Shown: positions 17,448-27,374, counted from the stretch's first letter. The stretch: DNA of 64,000 nt from an uncultured Parabacteroides sp. (GCA_944325345.1 CALUZV010000003.1:62001-126000); one strand, 5' to 3'. Program-made: numbers and translations. The notes: a model not told the origin generated them from the letters alone.

Positions 17448-17485
17448 AAGCATTGGATACGATACAATCTCTTATACATTCATAT

Positions 17486-18271
17486 ATGAAGAAATATTTG
17501 TTGGACATGAAGGTAACGGCAAACGAACGCCTTCATCAGAATTATTGTCTTTTAAAATTGACTGTCGAGCAGCCGCTTCCGGAGATGTTCCCGGGGCAGT
17601 TCGTTGAAGTCCGGGTGGATAACTCGCCTTCGACGTTTCTCCGCCGTCCGATATCTATTAACTATGTCGATAAGCAGGCTAATGAGCTTTGGCTGTTGAT
17701 TCAGCTGGTTGGCGAGGGGACACGAAAGCTTGCCGAGGCACGTGTAGGTGATATTATTAATGTAATGCTGCCTCTCGGCAATGGGTTTACGATTCCTTCA
17801 TCCGAAGAAAGAGGGAAAAAGCTGTTGCTTATCGGTGGTGGCGTGGGTACAGCTCCGATGTTGTATTTGGGTGCTTGGCTGAAAACTGCTGGGTTTGAGC
17901 CTACCTTCTTGTTGGGGGCACGCTCGCAAAATGATTTGCTTCAGTTGGAACAGTTTAGAACCTACGGCGAAGTTTTCGTAACGACAGAAGACGGCTCGAT
18001 GGGTGAAAAAGCCTATGTAACGAATCATTCCCTGTTGAAGAACACGCATTTCGACCATATATACACGTGCGGGCCGAAGCCAATGATGATGGCCGTAGCC
18101 CGTTATGCCTCAGCAGAAGATATTGATTGCGAAGTGTCTTTGGAAAACACGATGGCTTGCGGTTTGGGTGCTTGCCTTTGCTGCGTGGAGAAATTGAAGG
18201 ACGAGCACCACGTTTGCGTATGTACAGAAGGTCCTGTATTTAATATCAAGAAATTATCATGGCAGATTTAA
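17486..18271 (+). CDS. pyrK: Dihydroorotate dehydrogenase electron-transfer subunit
   Basis: The 261-residue PyrK is the FAD and [2Fe-2S] partner of class 1B dihydroorotate dehydrogenase and links it to NAD+. It has a ferredoxin-reductase-like FAD domain ([13 protein letters not shown]), an NAD-binding loop ([17 protein letters not shown]) and a C-terminal cysteine cluster ([14 protein letters not shown], then [10 protein letters not shown]). The start at 17486 puts it properly behind the -7 element. The gene overlaps pyrD by 13 bases, so the two are translationally linked and together form the heterotetrameric enzyme of pyrimidine synthesis. Confidence 0.93.
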   Translation: MKKYLLDMKVTANERLHQNYCLLKLTVEQPLPEMFPGQFVEVRVDNSPSTFLRRPISINYVDKQANELWLLIQLVGEGTRKLAEARVGDIINVMLPLGNGFTIPSSEERGKKLLLIGGGVGTAPMLYLGAWLKTAGFEPTFLLGARSQNDLLQLEQFRTYGEVFVTTEDGSMGEKAYVTNHSLLKNTHFDHIYTCGPKPMMMAVARYASAEDIDCEVSLENTMACGLGACLCCVEKLKDEHHVCVCTEGPVFNIKKLSWQI

Positions 18272-19167
18272 GAGTAAACATAGGTAGTTTGCAGTTGAAG
18301 AATCCGGTAACAACTGCTTCCGGCACATTTGGTTATGGCATCGAATACGCCGACCTTTTCGATATTTCCCGTCTCGGTGGCATCTTCGTGAAGGGGACGA
18401 CTATCCAGCCGCGCGAAGGAAATCCTTATCCCCGTATGGCTGAGACTCCCTCCGGTATGTTGAACGCCGTAGGTTTGCAAAACAAAGGTGCACAGTATTT
18501 TGCCGACCATATTTATCCCCAGATAAAGGATATCGACACGAATATGATTGTCAATGTCAGCGGCTCTTCGGTCGAGACTTACGTCGAATGTGCCGAGAAG
18601 ATTGCGGAACTGGAGCGCATCCCGGCCATCGAGCTGAACATCTCCTGCCCGAATGTCAAGCAAGGGGGCATGGCTTTCGGCGTTACCTGCCAAGGTGCTG
18701 CGGAGGTCGTGCGTGCTGTACGAAAAGTCTATCCGAAAACGCTTATTGTCAAGCTCTCTCCGAATGTTACAGACGTTACCGAGATTGCCCGCGCCGTCGA
18801 AGCAGAAGGGGTAGATGCCGTTTCTCTGATCAATACCATGCTGGGTATGGCGATTGATGCCGAGCGCCGGAAACCTGTCCTTTCTACGATTACCGGCGGC
18901 TTGTCCGGCCCCTGCGTGAAGCCGGTTGCTTTGCGCATGGTTTGGCAAACGTACAAGGCGGTTCGCATTCCGATTATCGGTTTAGGCGGAATTTCGTCTT
19001 GGAAAGATGCGGTTGAATTTATGTTGGCCGGGGCTACGGCTATTCAAATCGGGACGTATAATTTCGTGGATCCGACAGTTTCCATTAAAGTTATTGATGG
19101 CTTAAATGATTATTGCGAACGCCACGGATTCAAATCGGTTTCCGAATTGACCGGAGCGCTTTTGTAA
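18259..19167 (+). CDS. pyrD: Dihydroorotate dehydrogenase, catalytic subunit (class 1B)
   Basis: The 302-residue FMN-containing TIM barrel oxidises dihydroorotate to orotate. The class 1 signature is present: [13 protein letters not shown] at the N-terminus, [11 protein letters not shown] with the catalytic cysteine of the class 1 enzymes, and [20 protein letters not shown] for the FMN phosphate site. The pairing with pyrK fixes it as the NAD-linked 1B type. Length is normal. An A/T-rich inverted repeat follows. Confidence 0.95.
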   Translation: MADLRVNIGSLQLKNPVTTASGTFGYGIEYADLFDISRLGGIFVKGTTIQPREGNPYPRMAETPSGMLNAVGLQNKGAQYFADHIYPQIKDIDTNMIVNVSGSSVETYVECAEKIAELERIPAIELNISCPNVKQGGMAFGVTCQGAAEVVRAVRKVYPKTLIVKLSPNVTDVTEIARAVEAEGVDAVSLINTMLGMAIDAERRKPVLSTITGGLSGPCVKPVALRMVWQTYKAVRIPIIGLGGISSWKDAVEFMLAGATAIQIGTYNFVDPTVSIKVIDGLNDYCERHGFKSVSELTGALL

Positions 19168-19169
19168 AA

Positions 19170-19260
19170 TTTATGAATTACGAATTATGAATGATAATTG
19201 GATTCGCCATTTCATAATTCGTAATTTCTATTTATAATTCATCATTCTTAATTCATAATT
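19170..19260. repeat. Palindromic ATTCATAATT-type intergenic repeats
   Basis: Variants of ATGAATTACGAATTATGAATG are followed by their complement (CATAATTCGTAATTT, ATAATTCATCATTC, AATTCATAATTG). They can form a long A/T-rich hairpin between pyrD and the S9 peptidase gene. This is the same style of element as those at 3745-3833 and 57902-57979 but with another sequence. Confidence 0.75.
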
Positions 19261-19274
19261 GAATAAATAGTATC

Positions 19275-21722
19275 ATGAAAAAAGAATTATTACTTTCTTG
19301 TTTCCTTTGTTGCGGTGCTTTGGCAAATGCTGAACATATCGACATCACTTCTTTTAAATATGCCGGCCCATATCCTGTCTTGAAACCTTTGCTTATTGAT
19401 AGCACCAATGTAAATGCAGAAAAATGGACGGCCGAAAGTTTATTAAAAACTCCCGTTTCTTTTAAGAATGTGGAAATGGCAAATGAAATCTCCGCAAATA
19501 ATCTTCCGACGGTTTCCGGATACGCGCTGCATTTGCTAAGTTTTAATTTAGAGAATACCCATTTCGGAAAAGGTAAATTAAATGTTGAGGGTATAAAATC
19601 ATATCAAGTTTATGTCGATGGCGAATTAAAAGAAAATCTCGATTTGGAATTGAATCCCGCCACACATCAAATCGTCATCAAATATCTTTCTACCTCCGAA
19701 GAAAAAGAATCCCCCAAGGTTAGTTTCGATTCCGAGCAGGATGGTGTTTTCCAATTGAAGAATCAAGGTGGGCGCATTTATACATTGGCTGATGTTTTGC
19801 ACGGCAAACGTTTCTCCGATGTCCAGTTATCTCCGAGCGGAAAATATTTGATTTCTTCTTATAAAATTACTCGGAAAGGCGGGGCTTCTTCTTCAATGAC
19901 TCGCGTAACCGATTTGGCTTCTGGAAATATATTGGCCGAGCGTGAAAATGATTTGTCATGGATGCCTCGTTCGGATAAATATTATTATACGCGGGAAGGT
20001 GTCTGCGGAAAAGATTTAATCGTCGTCGAGCCGGTTTCGGGAAAAGAAACGGTATTGGCTTCGAATATCCCCGACGGTTATTTCCAATTTGCCCCGACGG
20101 AGGATTATCTTTTGTTTTCGATGACGCAAGAGGGTCCGAAAGAACGTAAGGAAATCTTCGAGGTGATTGACCCCGACGACCGTCAGCCCGGCTGGCGCAA
20201 CCGCTCGTATCTTGCCAAACTGGACCTTGCGACAGGCGTCCTCCAACCCGTTACCTTCGGCTACAAGAATGCTTGGGCAACCGACATCTCGGCCGACGGC
20301 AAGTCTGTCCTCCTCATGGTCTCGACGCACCGGATGGGCAAGCGGCCGACTTCGCTTTCTACCTTATATAAATTAGACCTTGCGACCCTCCAGGCCGAGA
20401 CGCTGGTAGAGGAAGACGGCTTCATCAACAACGCCATCTTCTCGCCGGACATGAAGCAGGTCTTGATTTCGGGTAGCCCCGAGGCACTTGGCGGTATCGG
20501 CAAGAATGTCCGCGAAGGACAGACGCCGAGCATGACGGATGGCCAGCTTTTCCTGATGAACCTCGCCGACCGGAGCATTCGCCCGCTGACGAAGACCTTC
20601 AACCCCAGTGTCCAGCGCGCCATTTGGAGCGAAGCCGACGGACAAATCTATCTCACGGCGGAAAACCGCGATTACTACTCGCTGTACCGCATGAACCCGA
20701 AGTCAGGCGAGATTGCGCAAATCCCAATGCCCGAGGACCTCGTCCTCTCGTTCTCCGCCGCTGCTCATGCGCCTCGGATGGCGTTCTACGGCGTGAGTGC
20801 GTCGAATTCTCACCGTATGTACACGCTTGATTTGAAAACGGATAAAACAACGCTTCAAGAGGATTTAAGCAAAGACATCCTGGCCGGCATCGAACTGGGG
20901 AAATGTGAAGCCTGGAATTTCGTGAACTCACGAGGTGATACGATTTACGGCCGCTTCTACCTGCCTCCGCACTTCGACGCGACGAAGAAATATCCGATGA
21001 TCGTGAACTACTATGGCGGTTGCAGTCCGACAAGCCGTGATTTCGAGAGCCGCTATCCTCACCACGCCTACGCCGCGCTGGGCTACGTCGTTTATGTGAT
21101 TGAGCCGAGCGGCGCAACCGGTTTCGGGCAGGAATTTTCCGCCCGCCACGTGAACACCTTCGGCGACCCGATAGCCGACGATATCATCGAGGGAACCAAG
21201 CGTTTCTGCGAGGAACACCCCTTTGTAAACGCGAAAAAAATCGGTTGCATCGGCGCATCTTATGGCGGATTCATGACGCAGTACCTGCAAACGAAGACCG
21301 ACATTTTTGCCGCCGCCGTTTCGCACGCTGGCATCAGCGACCATACGAGCTATTGGGGCGAGGGCTATTGGGGATATTCATACAGTGAAGTCTCAGGCGC
21401 AAACAGTTACCCCTGGGCCAACAAGGAATTGTTCGTGGACCACAGCCCGCTCTACAACGCCGACAAGGTGCACACCCCGCTGCTCTTCGTCCACGGTACG
21501 GCAGACATGAACGTCCCCGTCGGCGAGAGCATCCAGATGTACACCGCCCTGAAGCTCCTTGGCCGCGAGACGGCGATGGTTCTCGTCGATGGGCAAGACC
21601 ATCACATCATCGATTACGACAAACGCTTCGCTTGGCAACACACCATCTTCGCTTGGTTTGCCAAATGGCTGCAAGACGACCCGTTGTGGTGGAATACGCT
21701 TTATAAGCCGAAGACGTTGTAG
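19275..21722 (+). CDS. S9 family (prolyl oligopeptidase/DPP IV-like) exopeptidase
   Basis: The 815-residue secreted protease has a signal peptide (MKKELLLSCFLCCGALANAE). A beta-propeller region covers roughly residues 150-520, and the C-terminal alpha/beta-hydrolase domain has nucleophile S662 in GASYGGFM, acid D744 in HGTADMNVP and histidine H776 or H777 in GQDHHIID. The oxyanion-region NYYGGCSP is also visible. The likely role is removal of dipeptides or short peptides from proline-containing or other peptides in the periplasm, feeding amino acid use. Length and order match the DPP IV branch. It stands alone, and a 41-bp repeat array begins right after its stop. Confidence 0.9.
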   Translation: MKKELLLSCFLCCGALANAEHIDITSFKYAGPYPVLKPLLIDSTNVNAEKWTAESLLKTPVSFKNVEMANEISANNLPTVSGYALHLLSFNLENTHFGKGKLNVEGIKSYQVYVDGELKENLDLELNPATHQIVIKYLSTSEEKESPKVSFDSEQDGVFQLKNQGGRIYTLADVLHGKRFSDVQLSPSGKYLISSYKITRKGGASSSMTRVTDLASGNILAERENDLSWMPRSDKYYYTREGVCGKDLIVVEPVSGKETVLASNIPDGYFQFAPTEDYLLFSMTQEGPKERKEIFEVIDPDDRQPGWRNRSYLAKLDLATGVLQPVTFGYKNAWATDISADGKSVLLMVSTHRMGKRPTSLSTLYKLDLATLQAETLVEEDGFINNAIFSPDMKQVLISGSPEALGGIGKNVREGQTPSMTDGQLFLMNLADRSIRPLTKTFNPSVQRAIWSEADGQIYLTAENRDYYSLYRMNPKSGEIAQIPMPEDLVLSFSAAAHAPRMAFYGVSASNSHRMYTLDLKTDKTTLQEDLSKDILAGIELGKCEAWNFVNSRGDTIYGRFYLPPHFDATKKYPMIVNYYGGCSPTSRDFESRYPHHAYAALGYVVYVIEPSGATGFGQEFSARHVNTFGDPIADDIIEGTKRFCEEHPFVNAKKIGCIGASYGGFMTQYLQTKTDIFAAAVSHAGISDHTSYWGEGYWGYSYSEVSGANSYPWANKELFVDHSPLYNADKVHTPLLFVHGTADMNVPVGESIQMYTALKLLGRETAMVLVDGQDHHIIDYDKRFAWQHTIFAWFAKWLQDDPLWWNTLYKPKTL

Positions 21723-21725
21723 CGG

Positions 21726-22013
21726 CAAACCTGTTGGAATCTTCCAAAAATGATTTTTAGAGGTTTCCAACATGTTAGAAACTTTCAAAAATGATTTTTG
21801 GGGGCTGCAAACCTGTTGGAAAGCTTCAAAAATCATTTTTGGAGGTTTCTTATTAATATTCTTTAACTACAAATGATTTTTGAAGGAATATCATTAAGAT
21901 TCCTTAACCTCGCAGAATTTTTGGAGGAATCCCATTAAACTTCTTTTACAAAAAAACGATTTTTGGACGAAGAATCTACAGCTTCCGCCTTCAAAAATGA
22001 TTTTTGGAGAAAG
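21726..22013. repeat. Seven tandem copies of a 41-bp unit
   Basis: Every unit carries the core CAAAAATGATTTTTGGAG (a 5-bp hairpin around AAAAATGATTTTT) 18-20 bases into the unit. Unit lengths are 41, 41, 41, 41, 41, 42 and 41. The first three begin CAAACCTGTTGGAA and the later ones drift. The array covers the first half of the 539-base gap before ppdK. The rest (22014-22261) is A/T-rich leader with a -7-like CACTTTTGC at 22205-22213 and no gene that I can support. Confidence 0.88.
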
Positions 22014-22261
22014 AAGCTGGAGGTTCCGGCTCCGGAAATAGCTTGCATATATTATATTAAGGTATAGTGGAAAGGGCAAAAAAAGGAGCGGACGGGGGTA
22101 AGGCTGCGGCTTGCTCGCGAAGTGAAAAAGAAAACGGGCAAAAAATAGGTTGTAAAACATACGAAATATTTAAGGAAAAATTTCTTTTTATCAGATTCTT
22201 TTCGCACTTTTGCAAAGTAAAGTTTGCAAAACTAATATCTAGAACATACTTAAAACTAATC

Positions 22262-24994
22262 ATGGAAAAGAAAAGAGTTTACACGTTCGGAAATGGAAAG
22301 GCCGAAGGACGGGCAGACATGAGAGAGCTGCTGGGTGGTAAGGGTGCCAACTTGGCGGAAATGAACTTGATTGGAGTGCCTGTACCTCCGGGATTTACCA
22401 TTACGACGGACGTTTGCTCCGAGTACTACGAATTGGGAAAGGAGAAAGTTGTAGAATTGCTGGAAAGCGATGTAAAGAACGCCATCAAAAACATCGAGGC
22501 ATTGATGAACTCCAAGTTTGGCGATGTAGAAAACCCGTTGCTGGTTTCCGTTCGCTCAGGAGCACGTGCTTCAATGCCTGGTATGATGGATACGATCCTG
22601 AACTTAGGCTTGAACGATGAAGTAGTTGAAGGTTTGGCACGGAAGACAAACAATCCGCGTTTCGCTTGGGATTCTTACCGCCGCTTCGTCCAAATGTATG
22701 GCGACGTGGTTTTAGGCATGAAGCCCACGAAGAAGACAGACATCGACCCGTTTGAAGCTATCATTGAAGATGTTAAAAAGGCAAAAGGTGTCCGCTTGGA
22801 CAACGAATTGGACGTAGAAGACCTCAAGACGTTGGTTTCTCGCTTCAAAAAGGCGGTTAAGGAGCAGACGGGCAAGGACTTCCCGACGAGTGCTTACGAA
22901 CAGTTGTGGGGAGCCATTTGCGCCGTGTTCAACAGCTGGATGAACGAACGCGCTATCCTCTACCGCAAGATGGAGGGTATTCCTTCTGAGTGGGGAACGG
23001 CCGTCAGCGTGCAGGCTATGGTATTCGGTAATATGGGCAATACTTCGGCAACCGGCGTTTGCTTCTCGCGCGACGCTGCGACTGGCGAAGACCTCTTCAA
23101 CGGCGAATACTTGATTAACGCGCAAGGCGAAGATGTTGTAGCCGGAATCCGTACACCGCAGCAGATTACGAAGATTGGCTCTCAGCGCTGGGCTCAGCGT
23201 GCCGGAATCTCGGAAGAAGAACGTGCTGCCAAATATCCGTCTATGGAAGAGGCTATGCCGGAAATCTACAAGGAACTGGATGCCCTGCAGACGAAGCTGG
23301 AAGAGCACTATCGCGATATGCAGGATATGGAATTTACCGTACAGGAAGGCAAACTCTGGTTCTTGCAGACTCGTAATGGTAAACGCACCGGCGCGGCTAT
23401 GGTGAAGATTGCCATCGATTTGCTGCATCAGGGAATGATTGACGAAGAAACCGCTTTGATGCGCATCGAGCCGAACAAACTCGACGAGTTATTGCACCCG
23501 GTATTCGACAAGGCAGCTCAGGCACAGGCTAAAGTCTTTGTAAAAGGTCTGCCCGCATCTCCGGGAGCAGCTACGGGACAAATCGTCTTCTTCGCCGAAG
23601 ATGCTGGCGCTTGGCATAAGGATGGAAAGAAGGTCGTTTTGGTTCGTCTGGAAACGTCTCCGGAGGATTTGGCTGGTATGGAAGCTGCCGAAGGTATCTT
23701 GACGGCACGCGGAGGTATGACATCTCATGCAGCTGTAGTCGCTCGCGGAATGGGTAAGTGCTGCGTATCAGGAGCCGGTGCCTTGAACGTGAACTATCAG
23801 AACCGCACTATCGAAGTCGATGGTGTTACGTTGAAGGAAGGCGATTTCATTTCGCTGAACGGTACGACGGGTGAAGTCTATGTCGGCAAAGTAGAGACGA
23901 AAGCCGCTGAACTGTCCGACGACTTCAAGGAACTGATGGACTTGGCCGACAAACATGCTCGCTTGAAAGTTCGTACGAACGCCGATACGCCGCACGATGC
24001 TTCTATCGCACGCGCTTTCGGTGCCGTCGGAATCGGACTTTGCCGTACGGAACACATGTTCTTCGAAGGCGAGAAGATTAAAGCCATGCGTGAGATGATT
24101 TTGGCTGAGGATGCCGTGGGTCGTAAGAAAGCATTGGATAAGATTTTGCCTTACCAGCAGAACGACTTCAAGGGAATCTTCCGGGTAATGGCTGGTTATC
24201 CGGTAACTGTCCGCCTGCTCGACCCGCCTTTGCACGAGTTTGTTCCGCATGACTTGAAGGGTCAGGAAGAAATGGCTGAGGCTATGGGTGTTTCCGTGAA
24301 ATATATCCAGCAGCGCGTAGAAGCTCTCTGCGAGCACAACCCGATGTTGGGACACCGTGGCTGTCGTTTGGGTAATACCTATCCGGAAATCACGGAGATG
24401 CAGACTCGCGCTATCTTAGGTGCGGCTTTGGATTTGAAGGCCGAAGGTCTCGAGGTTCATCCGGAAATCATGGTTCCGTTGATTGGTATTTTGTACGAAT
24501 TCAAGGAACAGGAGAAAGTCATCCGTGCGGCTGCCGAAGCACTCTTCGCTGAACGGGGCGAACGCATCGACTTTAAGGTCGGAACGATGATTGAAGTTCC
24601 GCGTGCAGCTTTGACGGCTAACCGCATCGCTTCTTCTGCCGAATTCTTCTCATTCGGTACAAACGACTTGACGCAGATGACATTCGGATATTCTCGCGAC
24701 GATATCGCCTCCTTCTTGCCGGTATATTTGGAAAAGAAGATTCTGAAAGTCGATCCGTTCCAGGTTTTGGACCAGAACGGCGTTGGCCAGTTGATTCAGA
24801 TGGCGACAGAGAAAGGACGCGCTATCCGTCCGGATTTGAAGTGCGGTATTTGCGGCGAACACGGCGGCGAACCTTCATCCGTGAAGTTCTGCCATCGCGT
24901 AGGCTTGAATTACGTTAGCTGCTCACCGTTCCGCGTGCCTATTGCACGTTTGGCGGCGGCGCAGGCTGCAATCGAAGACAAGCAAGGCAAATAA
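22262..24994 (+). CDS. ppdK: Pyruvate, phosphate dikinase
   Basis: The 910-residue enzyme interconverts pyruvate, ATP and phosphate with phosphoenolpyruvate, AMP and pyrophosphate. The N-terminal nucleotide-binding domain begins VYTFGNGKAEGRADMRELLG and KGANLAEMN. The central phosphohistidine domain has GGMTSHAAVVARGMGK with the catalytic histidine. The C-terminal PEP/pyruvate barrel has GTNDLTQMTFGYSRDD and the catalytic cysteine in CGICGEHGGEPSS. The start at 22262 (MEKKRVYTFG) matches the family; an upstream extension reads through A/T-rich leader. It sits between the 41-bp array and the prophage, and its terminator is intact. Confidence 0.96.
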   Translation: MEKKRVYTFGNGKAEGRADMRELLGGKGANLAEMNLIGVPVPPGFTITTDVCSEYYELGKEKVVELLESDVKNAIKNIEALMNSKFGDVENPLLVSVRSGARASMPGMMDTILNLGLNDEVVEGLARKTNNPRFAWDSYRRFVQMYGDVVLGMKPTKKTDIDPFEAIIEDVKKAKGVRLDNELDVEDLKTLVSRFKKAVKEQTGKDFPTSAYEQLWGAICAVFNSWMNERAILYRKMEGIPSEWGTAVSVQAMVFGNMGNTSATGVCFSRDAATGEDLFNGEYLINAQGEDVVAGIRTPQQITKIGSQRWAQRAGISEEERAAKYPSMEEAMPEIYKELDALQTKLEEHYRDMQDMEFTVQEGKLWFLQTRNGKRTGAAMVKIAIDLLHQGMIDEETALMRIEPNKLDELLHPVFDKAAQAQAKVFVKGLPASPGAATGQIVFFAEDAGAWHKDGKKVVLVRLETSPEDLAGMEAAEGILTARGGMTSHAAVVARGMGKCCVSGAGALNVNYQNRTIEVDGVTLKEGDFISLNGTTGEVYVGKVETKAAELSDDFKELMDLADKHARLKVRTNADTPHDASIARAFGAVGIGLCRTEHMFFEGEKIKAMREMILAEDAVGRKKALDKILPYQQNDFKGIFRVMAGYPVTVRLLDPPLHEFVPHDLKGQEEMAEAMGVSVKYIQQRVEALCEHNPMLGHRGCRLGNTYPEITEMQTRAILGAALDLKAEGLEVHPEIMVPLIGILYEFKEQEKVIRAAAEALFAERGERIDFKVGTMIEVPRAALTANRIASSAEFFSFGTNDLTQMTFGYSRDDIASFLPVYLEKKILKVDPFQVLDQNGVGQLIQMATEKGRAIRPDLKCGICGEHGGEPSSVKFCHRVGLNYVSCSPFRVPIARLAAAQAAIEDKQGK

Positions 24995-25018
24995 GCTGAA
25001 GACTTAAATAACAATAAC

Positions 25019-25065
25019 AAAGGCTGATAACTAAGATAAAACTTGGCTATCAGCCTTTTCTTTTT
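25019..25065 (+). terminator. Terminator of ppdK
   Basis: AAAGGCTGATA (25019-25029) pairs perfectly with TATCAGCCTTT (25048-25058), followed by TCTTTTT. It marks the last clear host feature before the integrase; the left prophage junction probably lies between here and 25176. Confidence 0.88.
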
Positions 25066-25104
25066 GATGGCATTCGGAGCGAAAAATGCGCGGAATATAT
25101 GCCG

Positions 25105-25157
25105 ATGTTTAGAGAATGTTGTGTACTTTTGCAGGGTATGTTTAGAACATGTTTAGA
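25105..25157 (+). promoter_or_regulatory. Phased ATGTTTAGA repeats around the integrase promoter
   Basis: Three exact copies of ATGTTTAGA start at 25105, 25138 and 25149, which are 33 and 11 bases apart, so all are on the same helical face. A weak copy (ATGTTGTGT) fills the 25116 position. A -7 element TACTTTTGC lies among them at 25124-25132. The layout suggests binding sites for the recombinase or a regulator overlapping its own promoter, and possibly arm-type sites of attL. Confidence 0.6.
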
Positions 25158-25175
25158 ATAATAAATTATTGATAT

Positions 25176-26651
25176 ATGGCTACTTTTAAAACTTGCGTAC
25201 AACAACAGCGAAAAGACGGGTTTTATCCTGTTTACATCAGGGTTACCCATAGGCGGCAAACCGCATTCATGAAAACAGATAAGATGCTTGACAAAAAGGG
25301 GCTGAATCGTTCCGGGGAAGTGAAAGACACTTTTGTTTTGGCCTATTGCGCGGAAAAAATAAATTCGTTTATTGAGCGTCTGAATAAAGAGGATATTTCA
25401 GAGTGGACGGTTAAAGACGTCGTGGCATTTCTCGAAAAAGGAGAAGATGATGTATGTTTCTCGGATTATGCTCGGAAATATAAATTTGAAATGGCTAAAA
25501 ATGGACAAGAGAGAAATGCTAAAAATTACGAATTGGCTTATCAGCATCTGGAACGATTTGCTGGGACAAACAGACTTATGTTTTCTCGCTTTACAACGAA
25601 GTTCGTTCAAGATTGGATAGCTTCTCTTCAAAATACAGCGCGGGCAAAGGAGATGTATCCAGTTTGCATTCGTCAAATATTTAAGGCGGCTATCAATGAA
25701 TTTAATGATTACGATAGAGGGGTTATCAGAATAAAAACAAACCCGTGGCAAAAGATTCGTATTCCTAAGGCCGACACACCAGATCACAAAGCTGTACCAG
25801 CAAAAGATATAAGGGATTTCTTTCTTCTGCCTCTGCCTCCGACGAAGATGATACTTCCTCTTCCGGAACTTGCACATGATGTAGCAATGATGGTGATGTG
25901 CCTTGCCGGGATAAATACGGTCGATTTATATCATTTGGAGAAATCAAATTATAAGGATGGGATTTTGGCATATAATAGGCGTAAAACTTCCAAATTCAGG
26001 GCTGATAATGCCCATCTCGAAATTCGGGTTCCGGACATCTTAAAGGAGCTCTTTGAGAAATATAAATCGAATGACCAATATCTTTTCAATTTCCACGAAC
26101 GCTATACGTCTGAGGATGCTTTTAATAGCAATGTTAATGGGGGACTTCGACGTATATGCGAATACAACAACATGCAAGAGCGTTATAGTACTTATACGTT
26201 CCGGCATAGTTGGGGAACTATAGCGAGAAATGACATTAAAGCTTCGATGTATGATGTAGCTTTTTCTATGAACCATGCCAGTGCCCATAAGATAACGGAG
26301 ACATATGTCAAACCAGATTATTCCATTGTATCTGACCTGAACCAAAAGGTTGTTGATTTCATCTTTTACGGAAGGCTTACAGAGGACAACAATGGAACCG
26401 AGGATGAGCAGATAAATTCTCAATTTAAATTTTCATTCCGTAATATGATAATGGGAACAGTGTTTTTTAATGACACTAAGATATATTCTTTTAAAGATAT
26501 AGGCTATAATAATGTGGATGATGTGATAACAGAGTTGGTGAAGCATCTGCCTGAAGACATGCCAGTCGGATGTAAGGCCTTGTTCCGGATAGATAATTTG
26601 GATAAAGGAACGCATCAGTTCTACGAAAGACAGAAAGGCAAGGGATTTTGA
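25176..26651 (+). CDS. Phage-type tyrosine recombinase (integrase)
   Basis: The 491-residue site-specific recombinase has an N-terminal arm-binding domain, a SAM-like core-binding domain (about residues 85-200) and a C-terminal catalytic domain. Visible catalytic residues are K270 (RRKTSKF), R343 and the following H344 (TFRHSWGT), H367 (MNHASAHKI) and nucleophile Y377 (ETYV). The position of the first arginine is filled by the AGIN element (N247), a variant I recall from other Bacteroidales integrases. About 100 extra residues follow the tyrosine. It is the leftmost gene of the prophage-like element and likely drives integration and excision. Confidence 0.9.
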   Translation: MATFKTCVQQQRKDGFYPVYIRVTHRRQTAFMKTDKMLDKKGLNRSGEVKDTFVLAYCAEKINSFIERLNKEDISEWTVKDVVAFLEKGEDDVCFSDYARKYKFEMAKNGQERNAKNYELAYQHLERFAGTNRLMFSRFTTKFVQDWIASLQNTARAKEMYPVCIRQIFKAAINEFNDYDRGVIRIKTNPWQKIRIPKADTPDHKAVPAKDIRDFFLLPLPPTKMILPLPELAHDVAMMVMCLAGINTVDLYHLEKSNYKDGILAYNRRKTSKFRADNAHLEIRVPDILKELFEKYKSNDQYLFNFHERYTSEDAFNSNVNGGLRRICEYNNMQERYSTYTFRHSWGTIARNDIKASMYDVAFSMNHASAHKITETYVKPDYSIVSDLNQKVVDFIFYGRLTEDNNGTEDEQINSQFKFSFRNMIMGTVFFNDTKIYSFKDIGYNNVDDVITELVKHLPEDMPVGCKALFRIDNLDKGTHQFYERQKGKGF

Positions 26652-26679
26652 GGCCATAGGCCATATTTTTAGCATAATG

Positions 26680-26710
26680 AAGGGAAGTCAATAATTGGCT
26701 TCCCTTTCTT
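26680..26710 (+). terminator. Terminator after the integrase
   Basis: AAGGGAAGTCAA (26680-26691) pairs with TTGGCTTCCCTT (26695-26706) with one G-T pair and a 3-base loop, followed by TCTT. It isolates the integrase transcript from the virion genes. Confidence 0.82.
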
Positions 26711-26815
26711 ATTAGTTTCAAACAGTTTATTTTAGCCTCTTTCTTCCCGAATAATATTCAAAGTAGCAAACCCGCGTTCCTCCTTTCCTTTCTTTTGCAG
26801 CAAAAGCGAAAGTAT

Positions 26816-27361
26816 ATGATAGGAGCAATAGTAGGAGCTGCATCCTCGCTCGCCAGCGGCATAGCAGGCGGCATCAAGGCAAGGAAGGCAGCCAAGAAAG
26901 CAAACAAAATCCTGGACCAGCAGGCGAAGGACAACGAGGACTGGTACAACCGGAGGTATAACGAGGACTATATGCAGAGCGCGGAGGCACAGGCCGCCTT
27001 GACCCGTGCCCGGGAATTGGCGAACGAGCAATTCTCGAAGGTCGCGGGGACGGCTGCCGTTACGGGTGCCACCGACGAGGCGGTCGCCCAAGCCAAGCAG
27101 GGGGCGAACGAAGTGCTTGCTGATACGGCCAGCGCCCTCGGCCAGCAGGCGACGGCACGGCGCGACGCAGTGGAATCGCAGTACCTCGCGACCAAGAACA
27201 ACATAGCCAACCAGCGGCTTTCCATCTACAACCAGCAGGCGGCGAACGCCACGCAAGCGGCCAACCAAGGGCTGAGTGCCGGCATGGGTCTCGTCGGTGC
27301 GGACATCTCTTCTGCTCTTGATTCCGGCCGTGGCCTATTTGAACGTCTCTTTAACCAATAG
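26816..27361 (+). CDS. Virion protein, probable DNA-ejection (internal) protein
   Basis: The 181-residue protein has an N-terminal glycine/alanine-rich hydrophobic segment (GAIVGAASSLASGIAGG) followed by a long alanine- and glutamine-rich helical region. This resembles the small internal or ejection proteins of podoviruses (gp14-like) in composition; no sequence family is claimed. The ATG at 26816 is preferred to the TTG seven codons upstream. It opens the structural operon, 13 bases before the next gene. The GLSAGMGLVGADISSAL tail is another glycine/alanine segment that could enter a membrane. Confidence 0.55.
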   Translation: MIGAIVGAASSLASGIAGGIKARKAAKKANKILDQQAKDNEDWYNRRYNEDYMQSAEAQAALTRARELANEQFSKVAGTAAVTGATDEAVAQAKQGANEVLADTASALGQQATARRDAVESQYLATKNNIANQRLSIYNQQAANATQAANQGLSAGMGLVGADISSALDSGRGLFERLFNQ

Positions 27362-27374
27362 GAGGACTTGCGCG

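Noticed and set aside
25019..25175. tRNA gene as integration target
   Set aside because: No tRNA cloverleaf or CCA end is seen; the integration target is probably intergenic behind ppdK.
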